Positions 13,056 through 24,948 of a DNA stretch of 64,000 nt are shown piece after piece; position 1 is the stretch's first letter; every line of letters begins with the position of its first letter. The notes beneath the pieces were generated by a model, which saw nothing but the letters and a program-made list of their open reading frames with translations, was not told the DNA's origin and did no database searches. The DNA comes from Laetiporus sulphureus 93-53 (lineage: Eukaryota; Basidiomycota; Agaricomycetes; Polyporales; Laetiporaceae): NCBI RefSeq assembly GCF_001632365.1, contig NW_024468516.1, positions 714,177 through 778,176 of the forward strand. Direction: 5' to 3'. Both the position numbers and the translations under genes were made by a program.

Positions 13056-14513
13056 ATGCCCGCCAACGGAACTGCACGGGTGTCTGCGCTCCCTCTGGGT
13101 CATTTCCTCTTCACGTCCGAGTCCGTCGGCGAGGGCCACCCGGACAAGATCTGCGACCAGGTCTCCGATGCTATTGTGAGTTTCACGCGCTGTATCGCGC
13201 TGGGAACGACGCAGCTGAAGGGACGGACGCGCGTAGCTCGATGCCTGTCTTGCGCAGGACCCCTTCTCCAAGGTTGCTTGCGAGACTGCCGCGAAGACGG
13301 GCATGATCATGGTCTTTGGAGAGATCACCACCCAAGCGCAGATCGAGTACCAAAAAGTTATACGTGACACCATCAAGGAGATTGGCTATGACGACTCCTC
13401 AAAAGGGTTTGACTACAAGACCTGCAACATTCTTGTCGCGATTGAGCAGCAGTCGCCTGATATCGCGCAGGGTCTTGACCATGGCGACCTCGAGAACATC
13501 GGTGCTGGCGACCAGGGTATCATGTTCGGCTACGCGACTGACGAGACGCCCGAGTACATGCCCCTCACGCTCGTTCTTGCACACCGTTTGAACGCGGCGA
13601 TGGCTGCCGCTCGTCGTTCGGGTGCCCTTCCGTGGCTCCGTCCCGACTCGAAGACCCAAGTCACGATCGAGTACAAGAAAGAGGGTGGTGCGACGGTCCC
13701 GCTTCGCGTTGATACTATTGTTGTGTCCACGCAGCACGCGGAGGAGATTACCACTGAGGAGCTGCGGAAGGAGATCCGGGAGAAGATCATCAAGCAGGTC
13801 ATCCCTGCTGAGCTTCTTGATGAGTGCACCGTTTACCACGTACGTCGAGCCTCAGGCCATCAATTGCCTTTCAATGCTGATTTGCATCCTTTTTAGATCC
13901 AACCCTCTGGTCGCTTCGTCATTGGTGGACCTCAAGGTGATGCCGGCCTGACTGGTCGTAAGATCATCGTCGACACGTATGGTGGCTGGGGTGCCCACGG
14001 AGGAGGAGCCTTCTCTGGAAAGGACTGGTCCAAGGTCGACCGTTCTGCTGCCTACACTGCTCGTTGGATCGGTTGGTAGTGCATTCTATGGAGTTGAAAT
14101 TTCCGCTGACAAGCCTTCCTAACAGCCAAGTCGCTCGTCGCGGCCGGCCTCGCTCGCCGTGCACTCGTCCAGCTCTCGTACGCTATCGGTGTTGCAGAGC
14201 CGCTGTCGATCCACGTGGATACGTATGGCACTGGCAAGGTACCGGATGAGGAGCTCGTGGACGTCATCCGCAACAACTTCGACCTCCGGCCCGGTATCAT
14301 TGGTTTGTAGCTCTTCGCATTAGTCTGTCCTTGCTCTGACTTGGGGCTATTCAGTGCAACAGCTCGGCCTCCAAAAGCCCCAGTACCGTAAGACCGCATC
14401 CTACGGCCACTTTGGTATGTCGCTGTCCTCTTGAAAAATACGAGCACGTCATTGATGGAAGCTTAGGCAATTCGGAGTACTCTTGGGAGCAGCCCAAGAA
14501 GCTCAAGCTGTAA
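13056..14513 (+). CDS. SAM2: S-adenosylmethionine synthetase (methionine adenosyltransferase)
   Basis: Makes S-adenosylmethionine from methionine and ATP in the cytosol, the methyl donor also needed by the methyltransferases at 27-33 kb. Starts at ATG 13056 in a good context (ccaccATG). Six exons; introns 13176-13257, 13840-13896, 14072-14125 and two more near 14307 and 14414. Family signatures in order: [20 protein letters not shown] (ATP/methionine site), [36 protein letters not shown] (first signature), the glycine-rich loop [15 protein letters not shown] with catalytic Lys and Asp, and DLRPGIIVQQL. It ends QPKKLKL at TAA 14511-14513. Length about 395 residues, as expected for the family. 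No anomalies in the protein. A 37-nt poly(C) run lies 145 bp after the stop. Confidence 0.97.
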
Positions 14514-14654
14514 GCTGAGCGTCGTGTTGTTCGTCGCGTCTTCTCGCCCGTCCATGCTTTCTATCACCGCATCTGAAGCTCATCCTTCACCGCACCGGAA
14601 GTTCATCCTTCCGCCTATTTATTACCACATTGCATCTTGTTTGTTAGATTATAC

Positions 14655-14657
<3 letters not shown>

Positions 14658-14694
<37 letters not shown>
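14658..14694 (+). repeat. poly(C) homopolymer, 37 nt
   Basis: Uninterrupted run of 37 C after atacctg and before tccacc, 145 bp downstream of the SAM synthetase stop, so probably in or near its 3' untranslated region. The length may be inaccurate because homopolymers this long are hard to sequence. Confidence 0.9.
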
Positions 14695-14697
<3 letters not shown>

Positions 14698-15345
14698 ACC
14701 GTTGACCGCTTCTCGTTTGCACCTTAGTTGGTCTGGTTGCGTCGCCGTATGCCCTTCACGCACCCCATGACGTCCATGCCACGGCGCGTTTGTTAGATTG
14801 ATGCCAGCAGATCGCCGGTGGCGCGCGCTTTCTTACAGTACATGCTGGATTTTACAGGTGGTCGATAATGCTGTATGTAATACTCGAAGCAGAATACAAA
14901 CGCGTTCAACCGCGAGACGAATTGTTCGGTGTGTGGCAGGAATGAATGCACGAGTGCATCGTTACTCGAGAAGTGCCACCCTTGGCCGGCAGATCCCTTG
15001 CTCGCCTTAGATGCCGTGTAACAAGTGCATAAGGCGTAGTAAATGTTAACCGGTGTCTTACCTTTGGAAAAAATTGCCTCCATTGCATTTGCTATCAGTG
15101 TTGCATGTCCTAAATTTCAAACTTGGGTAGCCACTACGAAAAACTATATATATCAATCATTTAACCTATATATCATGCAGGAATTGTACAAGCCACACAC
15201 AGAACATGGCACTGCCATAAACATGCTTGTGATTTCAGGAGCAGAAGGGTATATGAAAGAATTTGATATACTGCCATAGCATCTGGATAGCAACAATGAA
15301 GGAATGAAATTTCAGAGACTGAGGTTGAATTGAGATGAATTGAGA

Positions 15346-15615
15346 NNNNNNNNNNNNNNNNNNNNNNNNNNNNNNNNNNNNNNNNNNNNNNNNNNNNNNN
15401 NNNNNNNNNNNNNNNNNNNNNNNNNNNNNNNNNNNNNNNNNNNNNNNNNNNNNNNNNNNNNNNNNNNNNNNNNNNNNNNNNNNNNNNNNNNNNNNNNNNN
15501 NNNNNNNNNNNNNNNNNNNNNNNNNNNNNNNNNNNNNNNNNNNNNNNNNNNNNNNNNNNNNNNNNNNNNNNNNNNNNNNNNNNNNNNNNNNNNNNNNNNN
15601 NNNNNNNNNNNNNNN
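15346..15615. other. assembly gap, 270 N
   Basis: 270 undetermined bases. Whatever lies here (repeat or 5' leader of the NADH dehydrogenase gene) cannot be read. Confidence 0.99.
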
Positions 15616-15795
15616 AATACTGCCAAACAGTGGAAAGCGCCCGGCGTTCATTTCGAGGCTGAGAGCCTTGCTCTGGCGAGCAAGGGATGGAACACGCATG
15701 TCAGTGGATGGCCACAACTTTTTCTAGCCTCCGGTGGCTTTACTGTAGCAGGTGTGCAATCAACGTGGCCGTCTAATGATCCTGGTTATGACATC

Positions 15796-18487
15796 ATGCC
15801 CACCGCGCCGCGATCGAGCTCTTCAACGCGCGTTCCCCTCGCAGGCTCCGTCTCTCGCCCGATGCTCGCCCTCCGCCCCCGCCTCGCCGTGTCCGCCGCT
15901 GCCGCCGCCCGCCTGTCCGTCCGCGCCCCGCTGCACGCCTTACGCGCTCGGCCGTTCTCGTCCACCGCCGCGCGCCTCCGCCCACCGGGCCCCGGCGACC
16001 CTCCATCGCTCGGCGCACGGGTCCGCTCGGTCGTTCGGGTGACACTGTTCCTGCTCGGCTCGACGGTGGTCGGTGTCGGCGTCGTCACGGCCGCGATCTT
16101 CCTGCACGACACGTTCACATACGTCGATCGCGTGCGTGGCCCTCCTCTGCGTGTGCTGCTGACTCTCTGAGCGCGCCCGCCCACAGCACGTCGATCGCGT
16201 CCCGGTCTCGCCGCTCGCGCTGCACCCCGAACGCGGCGGGCCCAAGAACCTGCCCGTCCTCCAGAGCCTCCTCAGCGACATCGAGGACACCGACAACGAG
16301 GCGCTCGTCGCCAAACCCCACCTCGTCATCGTCGGCGGCGGCTGGGGCGCCATAGGCGTCATCAACTCTCTCAACCCCGGCGAGTACCATGTCACCGTCG
16401 TCTCACCAGAGACCTACACTACCTTCACGCCCTTGCTGCCATGTGCGTCGTCTGTCTCTTCACCCTTGATGCTCAGCCAACTGCCCCTCCTACAGCCGCC
16501 GCGGTCGGCACCGTCCAGCTTCGGTCCCTCGTCGAGCCCATCCGCAAGATCGTCGCCCGTCTCCACGGCCACATGCTTTATGCCCGCGCCATGGACCTTG
16601 TCATGTCCGAACGTCTGCTCGAGGTCGAGACTGAGAGGCCCGATCCCGAGACAGGCGCTATCATCAAGGAGCGCATATATGTCCCGTGAGTGTCAGCTCC
16701 CGTTCGTTGGCCACGCTTCTGCTCATACCTCTCAGCTATGACAAGCTCGTGATCGCGGTCGGCTCGACGAGCAGCACCTTTGGCGTGCACGGGCTCGAGC
16801 ACTGTTTCCAACTCAAGACCATCGCCGACGCGCGCAACATCCGGCAGCGCATCCTCGGTGCGTGTCGCGTGCCTCCACGCTTTATTCTCCGTCTCACATC
16901 TCGTGCGCAGACAACTTTGAGGCGGCGTCGCTGCCGACGACGTCCCCGGAGGAACGTCAGCGCCTGCTCAGCTTTGTCGTGTGCGGTGGAGGGCCGACGG
17001 GCGTGGAGACTGCGGCCGAGATATATGACCTGTGCCAGGAGGACTTGATGAACTATGTGCGTGCGCTGTCGCAGACCATCCGTCTGTCGCCTTGACTCCC
17101 TACGTAGTTCCCGAAAGTCTGCAGAGAGCAGGTGTCGATACACATCATCCAGAGCCGAGAACACGTCCTTAACACGGTGAGTGCGTGCCCATGCTCTGCG
17201 TCCTGCTCATTTTTATGCGCGCGCGCAGTACTCGGAGGCGATCTCCAAGTATGTGGAGCGCAAGTTTTTGAACGACCAGATCGACTTGATCACGTCCGCG
17301 CGCGTGACGGCGGTGTTCCCCGACCGGGTAGAGTACAAGGTCAGGACGCCGGATGGCAAGACGGAGCGGAAAGAGATCCCCGCGAACTTTGTGCTGTGGA
17401 GCACGGGGATCGCAAAGAATCCGTTCACGGAGCGGGTGTCGAATCTGCTGTGGGTGTGGGATGCGCATGTCTGCGAGACGATGCTGATGCGGAGCGCAGA
17501 CCGAACCAGGTGCACAAGAAGGCGATCGAGGTGGATGCGCATTTGCGCGTCAAGGGCGCGCCGGTGGGGGAGGTATACGCGATTGGCGATGCGGCGACGG
17601 TGGGCGGCACGCTCGCTCATGATCGCCGTGCACTGACAACCCTTCGGCAGATCGAGACGTCGGTGGTGAGCTACCTGCTCGAGCTCGTGGACGAGGCGGA
17701 CAAGAACCAGGACGGCAAGATCGATTATGACGAGTGGCAGACCATCGGTGCGTCCCCTTCCGTTTCGTCCCCATCTCCATCCTGCGCCGCCGCTGATATA
17801 TGAATGGGCAGTGAGACGGATCAAAATGAAGATCCCGATGGCCGAGGACTCGCTGCAGCAGGTCCGAGAGCTGTTTGATCTGTACGACACGGATGCGGAC
17901 AATAGCCTCACGCTGAACGAGCTCGCGGTGCTCCTGCAAGAGATCGGGAATAAGATCACTGCGTTGCCGGCGGTGCGCCCTTATTTATCCGATGTGTCGA
18001 TCGACGGTGTTGATCACGAAGCGGAAGCAGACAGCGCAGGTAGCCTCGCAGCAGGGAAGGTATCTCGGGAAGAAGCTGAGCAAGCTCGCAAAGCAGCGCG
18101 AGACGCTCATCGCGAACGGGCTCGCGTTCGGGCCTGGCGCAGACGAGGCCGTCTCGCGCCCGTTCAGGTACTTCCACCTCGGCTCGCTCGCGTGAGTAAC
18201 CCCGCAGTCGTCTAGTCTCGCATGGTCGGCTGACTGGACTGGTGCGCGCAGGTATATCGGGAACGCGGCGGTGTTTGATCTGGGCAGCACGAGCTTTATG
18301 GGCGGGCTCGCGGCGATGTACGCGTGGCGGAGCGTGTATTGGAGCGAGCAGGTGAGCTCGCGGACGCGCGCGTTGCTTATGATTGATTGGATCGTCCGGT
18401 GCGTGTCGTACGTTGTTTTGTTCTGCCAGGCTGCTGATGTGTCGTGGTCTCAGCGGTGTTTGGGGACGGGACCTGTCCCGCCTCTGA
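15796..18487 (+). CDS. NDE1: external alternative (type II) NADH:ubiquinone oxidoreductase with two EF-hands
   Basis: Single-subunit, rotenone-insensitive, non-proton-pumping NADH dehydrogenase of the mitochondrial inner membrane, facing the intermembrane space. The start is ATG 15796; ATG 15862 (MLALRPRLAVSAAAAARL) is an equally good start for the Arg/Ala-rich targeting sequence that ends near RPFSST. A membrane segment (VTLFLLGSTVVGVGVVTAAI) follows. The FAD-binding Rossmann motif is VIVGGGWGAIGVINSL; the NADH-binding fold is VVCGGGPTGVETAAEI; the second flavin motif is VYAIGDAAT. Two EF-hand loops are inserted before the C-terminus: DKNQDGKIDYDE (17699-17734) and DTDADNSLTLNE (17886-17921). 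Both have the acidic ligands, so calcium control is likely. It ends with the membrane-anchor region FRYFHLGSLAYIGNAAVFDL and a stop at 18485-18487. About nine introns. Convergent with CLP1. Confidence 0.92.
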
Positions 18488-18658
18488 TTCTGCGTGCCAA
18501 GAGCGCGCAGGGATATGATGCAGGGTTGTAGCTTAGCGTTTTTGGTAACTGCTCTACGAGACACGCGAGCCTTTGCGCAAACGCGCATCCTGCTCGACTC
18601 ACGAAAAGGCGTAGCTGCACGAACGTGACGATGGAAAAGGATGTTACGCAAATAGATT

Positions 18659-18676
18659 AATCTACATTTGTAGATT
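18659..18676. repeat. short perfect palindrome between two convergent genes
   Basis: AATCTACA-TT-TGTAGATT, an 8-bp stem with a 2-nt loop, in the 209-bp space between the convergent stops of the NADH dehydrogenase gene and CLP1. It is AT-rich and symmetric, so it could serve transcript ends on both strands, but such short palindromes also occur by chance. Confidence 0.35.
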
Positions 18677-18696
18677 AGAAAGCCTAAGCGTTGAAA

Positions 18697-20805
18697 TCAT
18701 TCCTGCCACTCGAAGGACCCGACGATGGCGGTACGACCTGCGAAGGAGCCTTGGCCGGGCGCCAGGACCGTCATACGGCGATTCGGGATATCGAGTGCGG
18801 TGCTATCCAACCACGTCACAAGTCAGCGCCGGCACACACAGAGATAGTGAGGCAGAGAGAAATGGAAATGGCAGACGCACACGACGAGGAAGCCCACCAC
18901 GGGCAAATCGAGGATCTCTTCGTCGTAGCGCTCCGACTCGTCAGCGTTGGGCGGCGCGAGGAGGGCGAGGACGGCGTTGTAGAGGCCCGAGCCGGGCTGG
19001 GTGGGGTCGACGAGGAGGGGTTGCATTTCGGAGACGACGCGTGTTGCGCCGATGGGGAGTGCGGATGTGGGCGCCATCGTTTCTGGACGTTGATGAGTCA
19101 GTGTGTATCAGCGTGGTGAGTGCAAGAACGGGGCGCGCGCGGACGCACCTTCGCCGATGCGATAGATCGTGAGGTCGTTGAAGGAGACGATGGTCGACGA
19201 CGGCGAGAGGTTGAGCGTGAGCTCGGGGGTCTGTTCCCCGCCCTGGAGGCATGCTGCCCCGGCGAGGCTCGGCGGCGGCTCGAGGACCTTGCCGTACATG
19301 TAGTAGTGCATCTGGTACTTGCGTATGCGTTCGCGGTAGCCCGCGTCGAGCTCGACGACCTGCGCGTGGTGAGCAGTTAGTGAGTGGTTAGGAAGGGGAC
19401 GGGAGAGGACGGGAGAGATGAGCTTACCCCGCCGGACTTTGGGATCTTGACGACGGCCATGCGGGTGCTGTATGCGCGCTGCATCTCGACGTTGAGCTTT
19501 TCGTGGCCCACCACCAGAATGACGTTGACTACGAAACGGGTGCGTCTTAGCTCTCCGGTGACCCGGCGGATAGACAGACACTTACTGCGGAAAGCATCAA
19601 CGCAAGCCTTGATGAGCGTATGTCTATGATCGGCACCTGCGCTCGTGCTGGCCGCGAACGATGAGGGCGTATCGACAATGATCCCCGACACCCTCCCTGG
19701 CACCCACCCCGCATCAGCGGTGCACTACGCAATCGTAAGAAACAAACTCTCGACTAACCATTCATGTCGTGATCCAGCCGCTCCACGACGTTCTCGCCCA
19801 AATTGCGGACAAGCCTGTCCATGAGCAAAGGGTTGCGCTTCGTCTCCGCATGACCGTACCAATATGCCAGAGGCACGAGAGCATTTGAGGATATGTGTGT
19901 AGGGGCGGAGGCCGTTGACGAGCCGAAGGTGGTCGTTGGTGTGCATGTCTGCAGTGGCGAGCTGATCGAAGCAGCGGATAATGCGCCGGGGACCGCCCAG
20001 CCTCCCTGAGCACAACGTCAACGGATCAGGGGACGTTCCAAGAAGGTTGTACCTAGATGATCACTCCCACCTCTCCTGGGTCCACATTGACCAACATAGG
20101 TTTCCAACCCTGCCCTGCGCGCGTCGCATAGTTTACGAGGATTTTGGACACCGTCGTCTTTCCCGAGTTCTCAGGTCCGAGGATCAACACGCGCGGAGGT
20201 TCCGGTATTGAAGCCGGCCCTCCCTCGTCATCCGAAGGAGGCGGGGATCCATGGGCCACACACAATGCCCGGACGCGCATCTGCTCGAGGGCGAGGTGGA
20301 CATTCGCATAGACGTTCATCGGAGTCTCTTCCGAGACGTACTCCGTCGACGGACGGCCTGTGACGTGTAGGTCGAAAGAGAATGTGATGATGATAGGTAC
20401 ATGGATTCAGCGCGGAAATGTGAGGAGCACTCATCTCGATAGTGCAGCCTTGCCATGTATACACGGCAGCCTTGCATTCTAGGCCAAACAAATAAGTCTT
20501 GCCTTCCGCGAGTTCTGCACCAAAGATCTCGGCTTGACCATGTACGAGCTGGATAGGATAGCACAAGGAGTCAGGGTTGTCGCACAAAAGAGTGCGGTGG
20601 GCCGCGGCAAAAAAGCAACAGAGAATGTCATTGCGATTGTACTTCTGTAGGTACGTACCTTGATAGCGAATGTCGTGCCGGGGTCAAGTTCGAACCTGTA
20701 TTCAGTCTCCGGTTCAAGCACCCACTGCTTTGTATTGCCATCTACTTTTAGCTCAGAGGGATGTGGTGTCCCACCATCACTATCCAACGACCCCATCCCT
20801 GACAT
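18697..20805 (-). CDS. CLP1: mRNA cleavage/polyadenylation factor CLP1 (polynucleotide kinase-like P-loop protein)
   Basis: Component of cleavage factor IA that bridges Pcf11 and the rest of the 3'-end-processing machinery in the nucleus; animal orthologues phosphorylate RNA 5' ends. Starts MSGMGSLDSDGG. The N-terminal beta domain includes WVLEPETEYRFELDPGTTFA and VHGQAEIFGAELAEGKTY. The central P-loop domain carries Walker A GPENSGKTTVSKIL (GxxxxGKT intact) and PMLVNVDPGEVG. The C-terminal domain includes RYDEEILDLPVVGFLVV and ends GRTAIVGSFEWQE with TGA at 18697-18699. About nine introns; the exons joined in frame with no break. Whether it retains kinase activity, lost in yeast Clp1, cannot be told. 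The neighbour CTF18 lies downstream on the map and points the same way, 541 bp off. Confidence 0.93.
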
Positions 20806-21346
20806 CTTTTCAACACCAACACCGCCAAAGTGATGCGTACGCGACGCTCAACAGCACACAAAGAGCCCTCCCAAACAGCCAAAAATTATCCACGACTCAA
20901 CGCCTGCAATCTCCCAGTCGTTCGGGCAATGCTGAGCGCGATATCACCAGGATGCGAAAGTCACCGTTCGTGCGGCCTTTCTCACAGATCTCGAAAGCTT
21001 GCCGTTCTGCCTGTAGGTATGTGTATTAAACAAGGAGCGATGGGTCTTGTCGCAGATGATGTTTGCTTGTGGCTTGGTTAGTGGTCGCGGCGCAACCGCT
21101 ATCCCCGTGAATTCGAAGATGATGGTCTGATGCAAATTGTGGCGACCGCCCGATGCTACAGCCATGTGGCGTTGGCGCTCGCAGCCACAGGGTCCCTGGC
21201 CACAACTTGGCAACCATCTAAGTTGTACACAATCGGATGCACATTCAATTCGACAGAGCTCTATTGTGCAAAGTAGTAGAGGTAAGTCAAAGTGCATTGC
21301 ACATGTGAAGGCGTGAGGAGGTGCCGAATGAAACTGGGTCGACGGA
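20806..21346. other. intergenic, CLP1 promoter and CTF18 3' end
   Basis: 541 bp between the CLP1 start and the CTF18 stop, both minus strand. It must contain the CLP1 promoter. No gene or repeat seen. Confidence 0.55.
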
Positions 21347-24300
21347 TTACAAGAACGATCCAACTTTCACGGGTTTGCGTACGGCGGCCGAGTTACCCTC
21401 TTTGAAACGGTAAGCTATCTTATATTGCTGTACACTCTTGGTGTTTATGGGCTTTGTGTTTGCCCCATCAACGCCGCTCGCAGGCACTTTAAGCGGTCGC
21501 CCAAAGAAGTCTCTTGCGATCTGTGCGCGAGAGTCAGCTGGGCGAATGCATATAGCCGACTACGTATATGCACCTTCTCCTTGGGCTGTTCGTTGTCCTT
21601 CCGTGCACGTTTGTTCGAAGCGGTGTTCATGTCGGCATCCGGGCTATCGCCATCTTCATCTCGTCCCCGTGCCCTGCGAAACACGGCAAGTGAGACCGAT
21701 GGCTTGTCAGTTTGCACTTAAAACACTCACGTTCCTTTAAAGAAGTTAGCCTTCTTCGGCTTGCTCTTCTCGCCGCCGTCAATATGCAAAGCAGCCATCC
21801 GGTCCTCAATCTAGTATGCATAATCCGTTAGGTGATCATGAACGAAACCTATGACGTGCTCCAGCCAACCTCAGTCGCCACGATGTGCCGAACGGCATAC
21901 TTCGAGACTGCGATGTCCGCTGCGCGCTTGCCATCGTAGGTCACAAAGACGTCAATCGGGCTATGCAGGGAGCACGTCAGCATATGTCATGTTGGGCGAG
22001 GTCAAATCCGCTCACGGGTCGAGCCTGTACGTAAGCTGCCCGTCCTCCATCTTCTCCTGCACGAAACGCAGCTCGAGCGCGAGCATAAGGTCGACTAGTC
22101 TGGACAGGACGGCCTTTTCTCCTGGGCGGATCACTTGGCGGTTGACCTATGCTTACAGCTCAGCGCCACCCGCTATCAAATCCCAAATAATAAAAAATCA
22201 CCGGCTTCACTGGAGGGGAGATGATCCTGTTGAGGAGCGGCGCGAGCTCCAACTGCATAATCTGATCGCTAGCCAGGTGCCGGAAGTCGCCCCCGCACCG
22301 AGTGGTAGCGCACCGCAGACAGCGCGATAGTGACTTGTAGATCTCCTCGTTCGTCTTCGTCACTTGGTAACTCTATGATTAATCCCGTCAATCTATCGAG
22401 TCTTGGAGATTAAGCAGGACTCATGAACTCACCTCCCAGTCAGCCTTCGGCCGCTCAACCTTTGTCGCGCCTCTCTCCTGGAAGAGCGGATAGAACGGTA
22501 CGAGCATGTATGGCAGATACTGCAGCAGCGCATACTCCCGCTCCGAGCGCATCTCGCCGGACATCATGTCATATGACGTTAGCCACACATTCGCCTTCAA
22601 ATAGCGCGAGAAATTCGCATCATGACGGTGCAGGTTCGCATAGTGCTCGAAGCAGCCTGACAAGTATGATGAGCGCACATGCCACACGTCTTGCGACAAG
22701 ACAACCCACCTTGTGCAATCTTGTCCAACGCGCCACTGCTCTCGACTGCCCGACACAGGCGAGAAACATATCGTGTTTCTTCCGCCTCGCTTATGCCCAG
22801 ATCGTTCACGCGTTTTTTCGACATGGGTGCGAAGAGGTCGTTCAGGACGGACGTGTGTGATGCCTCGGTTTCCTTCATTCCCATCGTCGCACCGCGCACA
22901 ACAGGCTCTGTGACATCTTTGCCGCGTGCCTTGATGAACTATGAAGGACAAGTCAGTTCTGGACGCTCGGTTAAATTCGGGTGTTTGTCAGTGCTCTCTA
23001 CCTGCAGCATATTGAGACAGCCACGCAGGTCCCCCTGCGCGACGCCCACTAGCGTTGTCAACGCCCGAGACTCCGCGCGCAAACCCTCATTCTCGCAGAT
23101 CTCCCTCAGCCGCCGAATGAGGTGGACGTCGTTCGGGCGCGAGAATCGGACTATCCGCGCGTGTTGCCGGAGCTTCGTGAGCGCACTAGCATATAGGTCA
23201 TTGCAGATACAAATAATTGGACGAAGGAGGGGACGAGCGGCCTTTAGATCGGCTTTTCGACCTGCGCAACGCAAGATTAGTCAGAACTAAGGTTCATTCT
23301 AAATCCAAAGAAAGCACCTTTCTTCCTTGGTTTGTCAAAGGTCAGCTGGATGAGCTTCTGGATGAAGCCTACTGACTACATTGCATGAGAACAAGCATGT
23401 CTATGACCAATGAAGGACGCGTACGCTGTCCGTGCCACCAGTTGCGCCATCGATCTCGTCTATGACGACCAGAATGGGTTTGGAGCTTCCGACGGCAGAA
23501 CCGGTTTCCAGGGCCGGTTTCAAACGTTCCTCGACAACCTGGGCTGACCGGGCGTCGCTAGGCAATAGCTATCAATAATGTCCAGGCTGTGAGAGCGACA
23601 AACAGCCCACCTAGCATTGATCTCAAAGACACTGTATCCCACATGTTTGGCCACGACATGTGCCAACGTCGTCTTGCCCATCCCTGGTGGCCCCGACATG
23701 AGCAAAATCTGACATATGCATAGTCAAATCAGCTGAGGCGTCGATGTAGACGAACGAAGCTCACTTTTTCTTTCGGTCGCCGCCATTCATCCAGATTCTC
23801 GCCGTCATCCCCCCTCGGACGTTTCCGCCCTCGCGCATTACGCCCGAACACGCAATAGTCCCACTCTTTCACCCACGCCACGACCTCCCGATGCACCCTG
23901 TCGTCGCCAAGCAGGTCGGTGAACCTTCGTGGACGATAGCGGTCCACCCAAAGCGTGGCATCTGCACTCGAATTTGCTTGTGACGGCCCCGCTGCTGCTG
24001 CCACTGCTGCTTCTGCATCTCTGTTTTCCGTGCATCAGAAACGGTATAGAGTAGAGTGCTGTCAGTACTCACTGACATGATAGCCGCGCGGCTGTCTCTG
24101 CAGAGAGCTGATCCAATAGACGATGGATGGGCATGTCCAACAATTTGCTGAAAGGTCGCTCTGTGGCGTTGCTGCTGCTCGCATACGACTATAACTTCTA
24201 CATAAAAAGATGTTCTCCATAGTTGTCCTATAACGCACCTCCGAGCTGTGATCACCCTTAGATCTTCGTTTGAAGTACACGGGCTTGCCGTCCAGATCGG

Positions 24301-24948
24301 ACGCACGTATGACATTCGGCGGCGAGCCAGTAGACGACGTTGCAGCTGCGAACGGACCGGAATTTCCATATGGTCTCAGCAGTTCGTCCACGTCCGGGAA
24401 CTCCGTATCTACAGATGGTTAGACATGTATCGATGTATCACAGGCGCGCAGGGCTCAGCACAGATACGTACCTTGGGATTGTGATTCAGAAGCAGCGGAG
24501 CCTTGCCACGCTCCGCATACATCCAAGGATCCTGCATTGCACGCATCGTTATCAGACGTCTGTGCCAGTGGCACGTCCAAGGATTCTCATCCATACCTGC
24601 CGATGTGCCCAATCCGTCAGAGAGCAGGCCCGTAGGAACAAAAAAGTCTGTTGTTGCGCTTATTATTGCTATAATAGGAGGTAAATAAATGAGACACAAG
24701 ACCATATTCAGTGACGTACGTGCTGAGAATGCGAAGTCCCGAGACGAATTGGTGAGGTCCATGTCTACGTCTCCCATGTGCTCGTCAAGCAGAATTGTTG
24801 GGGTATCTTCTGGTACGTTCAGCAGTCCGTTGGGAGTAAAAACCAGCGATTCAGCATTGGCTGGAGCTATCGTCGCGTGCAGCGAGCCATCGCCGGAAAG
24901 AAGTCCGTTGGGGAGGCCGAACAGCAAGGAGGATTCGACCTCAGTCAT
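21347..24948 (-). CDS. CTF18: chromosome transmission fidelity protein 18 (alternative RFC clamp loader large subunit)
   Basis: Large subunit of the Ctf18-RFC complex, which loads PCNA on the leading strand and supports sister-chromatid cohesion and the S-phase checkpoint. Starts [15 protein letters not shown]. The N-terminal region contains [19 protein letters not shown]. The AAA+ core follows: [18 protein letters not shown], Walker [19 protein letters not shown], the INASDAR box, and Walker [15 protein letters not shown]. It continues through [19 protein letters not shown] (sensor 1) and [13 protein letters not shown] helical collar region follows ([17 protein letters not shown]). The C-terminus is the domain that binds Dcc1-Ctf8 and polymerase epsilon, ending [21 protein letters not shown] (TAA 21347-21349). 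More than ten introns; the frame is continuous when spliced. A MITE sits about 400 bp upstream of the start. Confidence 0.93.

Larger units (their letters stand above)
14514..15795. other. intergenic with poly(C) tract, AT-rich stretch and assembly gap
   Basis: Holds the 3' end of the SAM synthetase transcript, a poly(C) tract (14658-14694), an AT-rich stretch roughly 15040-15345 whose base composition differs from its surroundings, and a run of N (15346-15615). No supported gene. Open frames crossing the N run are artefacts. Confidence 0.6.

Noticed and set aside
15340..16170. Long open frame running through the N gap
   Set aside because: The frame is open only because N codons cannot be stops. 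The NADH dehydrogenase coding region starts at 15796 or 15862.
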